Below are positions 6,053-8,908 of a stretch of DNA of 8,908 nt, piece after piece (the stretch's first letter is position 1; each line of letters begins with the position of its first letter). The DNA is from Candidatus Stahliibacteriota bacterium CG08_land_8_20_14_0_20_40_26 (GTDB lineage: Bacteria > Hydrothermota > UBA3073), in the NCBI GenBank assembly GCA_002774315.1, contig PEYP01000050.1, forward strand, positions 1 to 8,908, read 5' to 3'. The notes beneath the pieces were generated by a model, which was given only the letters and a program-made list of their open reading frames with translations, ran no database searches and was not told the origin of the DNA. The position numbers were made by a program, and so were the translations under genes.

Positions 6053-6092
6053 AAGAATCTGGAGTGCTATAACCGCCCCACCGTATAACCAT
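6051..6092 (-). other. Possible upstream ORF of 13 codons in the tig leader
   Basis: ATG at 6090-6092 opens a frame reading MVIRWGGYSTPDS and stops at TAA 6051-6053, 4 nt before the tig ATG. The ATG lies at the start of the 3' arm of leader hairpin 2 as transcribed. No good Shine-Dalgarno precedes it (only a weak AAAG in the hairpin loop), and a frame this short can occur by chance. If translated, its terminating ribosome would sit on the tig start. Confidence 0.25.
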
Positions 6093-6128
6093 TGATAAGC
6101 TTTATGGTTACCTACCGTCTGGCAGGTA
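6086..6128 (-). promoter_or_regulatory. Two adjoining hairpins in the tig 5' leader
   Basis: Hairpin 1 (6109-6128): TACCTGCC pairs with GGTAGGTA over 8 bp (one G-U) around the 4-nt loop AGAC. Hairpin 2 (6086-6110): TAACCAT pairs with ATGGTTA over 7 bp with an 11-nt loop. They share the two bases 6109-6110, so they compete at their edges. Both fall between the predicted transcription start (about 6137) and the tig ATG. No U-tract follows, so they look like leader RNA structure or a small dispersed palindrome rather than a terminator. No known riboswitch is recognised. Confidence 0.45.
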
Positions 6129-6143
6129 TTTCAGGGGAAAAAT

Positions 6144-6172
6144 ATTATAACACAATAAAAGAAAAAAGTCAA
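6144..6172 (-). promoter_or_regulatory. Near-consensus sigma70 promoter for tig
   Basis: On the minus strand, -35 TTGACT (6167-6172) and -10 TATAAT (6144-6149) are separated by exactly 17 bp, in a T-rich context. Five of six and six of six bases match the consensus. Transcription should start near 6137, giving a leader of about 90 nt before tig. The promoter sits 17 bp after the ppdK stop, so tig-clpP does not depend on read-through from ppdK. Confidence 0.85.
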
Positions 6173-6188
6173 GAAAAATATGCCGTTC

Positions 6189-8834
6189 TCACCTGCTATT
6201 TCTTATCTTTGCTTGAGCTGCAGCAAGTCTTGCAACAGGTATCCTGTAAGGTGAACAGCTAACATAATCCAATCCTGTTCTCTCACAGAAATCTATGGAT
6301 TTCGGATCGCCCCCATGCTCACCACATATTCCAACCTCGAGTTTCGGATTTGTCCTCTTCCCGTTTTTAAACCCTATTTTTATGAGTTCCCCAACACCTT
6401 TTTCATCCAGGGTCTGGAACGGATCATAACTCAAAATTCCTTTTTGTATATAACTGTCAAGTATTTTTGCAACATCATCTCTTGAAAAACCAAATGTGGT
6501 TTGTGTAAGGTCATTTGTACCATACGAGAAGAAGTCTGCTATCTTTGCTATTTCATCTGCTGTAAGTGCTGCCCTCGGCAGTTCAATCATTGTACCTATC
6601 ATATACTTTATCTCTATTTCCTGTTCCTTCATAACCTCTTTCGCAACTTCCTCCACCACACCCCTCTGATTTTTAAACTCCTCTACACTGCTGACTACTG
6701 GAATCATCACCTCTGGAATAACCTTTATGCCCTCTTTGGTGACCTCGCATGCAGCCTCAAATATTGCCCTTGACTGCATTGCAGTTATTTCAGGATATGT
6801 CACTCCAAGTCTGCACCCGCGATGTCCAAGCATGGGGTTTGTCTCTGACAATGCCCTCACTTTTTCCTCAATAACCTTGGATTCCACATTCATCTCCTTT
6901 GCAAGCTCCCTGATAGCGGTTTCTTCCTTTGGCAAAAACTCGTGCAGAGGTGGATCAAGTGTCCTTATGATAACAGGAAGACCATCCATAACACGGAAAA
7001 TCTCCTTAAAGTCCTCTTTCTGCATCGGGAGAATTTTTGCGAGGGCTCTCTCCCTCTCTTCTCTTGTTCCGGCTATAATCATCTCCCTCACCGCTTTTAT
7101 GCGTTCTTTTCCAAAGAACATATGCTCAGTCCTGCATAGTCCGATACCTTCGCACCCAAAATCTCTTGCAGTCCTGGCATCGTGTGGTGTATCTGCATTC
7201 GTTCTCACGCCCAGCCTTCTCATCGTATCAGCAAAGGAGAGCAATCTCCCAAATTCGCCCGAGAGTGATGCCTTTATCTTGGGGATATTGCCCTTCATCA
7301 CGCGACCAGTAGCACCATCTATGGTAATCTCGTCTCCTTCTTTTATTACAGTCCCACCCTTTTTGAACAATTTATTCTTATAGTCTATATTTATGGATTC
7401 ACATCCAACGACACAGGGCTTACCCATTCCTCTCGTGACAACAGCTGCGTGTGATGTCATCCCTCCTCTCTGGGTAAGAATACCCTCCGCACTTGCCATT
7501 CCTTTTATATCCTCGGGAGATGTCTCAATTCTCACAAGAATACACGCTTCACCCTTTTCTTTCATTTTGACTGCATCCTCTGAAGAGAAAACCACCTTGC
7601 CGGTTGTAGCTCCGGGAGATGCCGGTAGGCCTCGTGTAACAACCTCTACTTTTGCATCCGGGTCTATTATTGGATGGAGAAGAAGGTCTATATCTTTCGG
7701 ATCTACCCTCATGATTGCCTCTTCGTTGGTTATAAGTTTCTCATCTGCCATATCAACTGCTATCTTAACAGCTGCAAGGGGAGTGCGCTTACCGGTACGG
7801 GTCTGCAAAATAAAAAGTTTGCCTTTCTCCATTGTGAACTCTATATCCTGCACATCTCGGAAATGTCTCTCCAGCTTCTCACGAATAGCGCAGAGTTCTC
7901 TGTATATGTCAGGAAACAGTTCTTCAAGAGATGGCAGAGAGGAATTACTTCTTTCTTTTTCAACCACAGAAAGCGGGTGAGGTGTGCGTATACCTGCCAC
8001 AACATCCTCCCCCTGTGCATTTGGAAGCCACTCGCCATAGAACAGATTTTCACCGGTTGCGGGGTTGCGTGTAAATGCAACACCTGTCATGGAATCTTCG
8101 CCCATATTGCCAAATACCATAGCCTGCACATTACAGGCAGTTCCCCAGTCTTCTGGTATATTATTGAGTCTTCTGTATTCCTTTGCCCTATCATTGTTCC
8201 AGGATCTAAATACTGCCTCTATAGCACCCCATAACTGCTCTACAGGGTCACCCGGGAATGTTTTCCCGTGCTTCTTTATTCTCTCTTCATATTTCTTGAC
8301 AAGTTCACCGAGGGATTTGGAAGATAATTCTGAATCAAGATTCACCCCTTCCTTCTGCCTCAATTCAGTAAGAATCTCTTCAAATTCCTCGTGCGGAATC
8401 TCTAAAACAACATTACCATACATGTGTAATAATCTACGGTAGCAATCGTATACAAATCTCTTATTCCCCGTATTCTTTATCAGTCCATCCATTGTATTTC
8501 TATTCAATCCAAGATTTAAAATGGTGTCCATCATGCCAGGCATAGAGGCCCTTGCACCTGAACGAACAGAAACAAGAAGCGGGTTGTCAATGTCGCCAAA
8601 CTTCTTGTGCATATGTTTTTCCAGTCTATTAAGCACTCGCTTTACCTCTTCTTTCAATCCCTCTGGTGATGTATTATCGTGTGTAAAATAATATACACAG
8701 GCCTCGGTTGTTATGGTAAACCCAGGAGGCACCGGAATATCAATCCTTGTCATTTCATGTAACCCAGCACCCTTTCCACCGAGAACGGTCTTCATATTCT
8801 TGTCTCCCTCTCCAAAGAAGTAAACATATTTCAT
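6189..8834 (-). CDS. ppdK: Pyruvate, phosphate dikinase (PPDK)
   Basis: An 881-aa PPDK, full length (bacterial enzymes are about 870-900). It interconverts pyruvate + ATP + Pi and phosphoenolpyruvate + AMP + PPi in the cytoplasm, serving gluconeogenesis or, in many anaerobes, PPi-linked glycolysis. Three domains are visible: the N-terminal ATP-grasp nucleotide domain (about 1-345; GGKGAGLHEM at 19-28, SVRSGARASMPGMMDT at 89-104); the swivelling phosphohistidine domain (about 400-515) with H462 in GGMTSHAAVV and the nearby T460, the position phosphorylated in regulated plant enzymes; and the C-terminal PEP/pyruvate barrel (about 535-880) with LCRTEHMFF, NPMLGHRGCRLG, GTNDLTQTT and the proton-donor cysteine C837 in GICGEHGGDP. 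All catalytic residues that I can check are present. A strong AAAGGAGGA ribosome site (8841-8849) fixes the start. No regulatory kinase-phosphatase gene is adjacent. No terminator is evident before the tig promoter. Confidence 0.98.
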   Translation of the reverse strand: MKYVYFFGEGDKNMKTVLGGKGAGLHEMTRIDIPVPPGFTITTEACVYYFTHDNTSPEGLKEEVKRVLNRLEKHMHKKFGDIDNPLLVSVRSGARASMPGMMDTILNLGLNRNTMDGLIKNTGNKRFVYDCYRRLLHMYGNVVLEIPHEEFEEILTELRQKEGVNLDSELSSKSLGELVKKYEERIKKHGKTFPGDPVEQLWGAIEAVFRSWNNDRAKEYRRLNNIPEDWGTACNVQAMVFGNMGEDSMTGVAFTRNPATGENLFYGEWLPNAQGEDVVAGIRTPHPLSVVEKERSNSSLPSLEELFPDIYRELCAIREKLERHFRDVQDIEFTMEKGKLFILQTRTGKRTPLAAVKIAVDMADEKLITNEEAIMRVDPKDIDLLLHPIIDPDAKVEVVTRGLPASPGATTGKVVFSSEDAVKMKEKGEACILVRIETSPEDIKGMASAEGILTQRGGMTSHAAVVTRGMGKPCVVGCESINIDYKNKLFKKGGTVIKEGDEITIDGATGRVMKGNIPKIKASLSGEFGRLLSFADTMRRLGVRTNADTPHDARTARDFGCEGIGLCRTEHMFFGKERIKAVREMIIAGTREERERALAKILPMQKEDFKEIFRVMDGLPVIIRTLDPPLHEFLPKEETAIRELAKEMNVESKVIEEKVRALSETNPMLGHRGCRLGVTYPEITAMQSRAIFEAACEVTKEGIKVIPEVMIPVVSSVEEFKNQRGVVEEVAKEVMKEQEIEIKYMIGTMIELPRAALTADEIAKIADFFSYGTNDLTQTTFGFSRDDVAKILDSYIQKGILSYDPFQTLDEKGVGELIKIGFKNGKRTNPKLEVGICGEHGGDPKSIDFCERTGLDYVSCSPYRIPVARLAAAQAKIRNSR

Positions 8835-8864
8835 AGCTCTTCCTCCTTTAATTTATAAAAAAAC

Positions 8865-8890
8865 AATTCATATCAACAGAGGTATGAATT
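8865..8890. promoter_or_regulatory. Inverted repeat upstream of ppdK
   Basis: AATTCATA (8865-8872) and TATGAATT (8883-8890) are perfect 8-bp arms with a 10-bp spacer, centred about 43 bp before the ppdK start and so within its likely promoter region. It could be a dimeric repressor or activator site or a small RNA hairpin. No convincing -35/-10 pair with normal spacing was found around it, and the gene's promoter may lie beyond the window. Confidence 0.35.
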
Positions 8891-8908
8891 TTCACTTGAA
8901 CAGAGAAT

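Noticed and set aside
6054..6128. N-terminal extension of trigger factor
   Set aside because: The frame is open upstream to a TGA near 6131, but it has no ATG, GTG or TTG, and the ATG at 6046 gives the normal family N-terminus.
6727..7383. Long plus-strand ORF (218 aa) opposite ppdK
   Set aside because: It is serine/leucine/isoleucine-rich, as expected from the antisense of a conserved gene, and ppdK is unmistakable here.

Overview
This is a compact bacterial chromosomal window, moderately AT-rich, with almost all coding on the minus strand. Two consecutive secretory lipoproteins with lipobox cysteines point to a cell with a lipoprotein-bearing envelope. The mix of clostridial-type pyruvate phosphate dikinase (PPDK), a trigger factor/ClpP pair without an adjacent clpX, a tRNA gene without encoded CCA, and short intergenic repeat families fits an uncultured anaerobic-type lineage, perhaps a candidate phylum. 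That placement is inference; no feature here fixes the taxonomy.

Layout. At the left end, a short spacer with a 9-bp direct repeat precedes the only plus-strand gene, a free-standing protein of two ACT domains (80-514). Facing it is a tight minus-strand operon, listed in its direction of transcription: a 465-aa lipoprotein with two pseudopilin-like modules (3765-2368), a lipoprotein of nine TPRs (2354-1191), an HNH nuclease (1194-667), and a 58-aa ORF (694-518) that overlaps the nuclease and ends 3 bp from the ACT gene's stop. Upstream of that operon are an AT-rich inverted repeat, nine tandem copies of an octamer, and tRNA-Ala(GGC) (3895-3967).

The centre and right carry housekeeping genes: clpP (4036-4626), tig (4751-6046) and ppdK (6189-8834), all on the minus strand. 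tig has a near-consensus sigma70 promoter (TTGACT-17-TATAAT) just behind ppdK and a leader of about 90 nt holding two hairpins and a possible 13-codon upstream ORF. The 124-bp tig-clpP spacer contains several small hairpins and a repeated heptamer, but no gene that I recognise.

How the genes work together: trigger factor (nascent-chain folding) and ClpP (proteolytic core) are a classic protein quality-control pair. PPDK interconverts pyruvate and phosphoenolpyruvate using PPi/AMP or ATP/Pi. The lipoprotein operon probably makes envelope scaffold proteins of unknown role. The most interesting points are the unlisted 58-aa ORF, the Ser-His-Asn (not Asp) triad of ClpP, the duplicated pseudopilin-like lipoprotein, the octamer array beside the tRNA, and the structured tig leader. 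I see no CRISPR array, insertion sequence, phage gene or clearly new defence system here.
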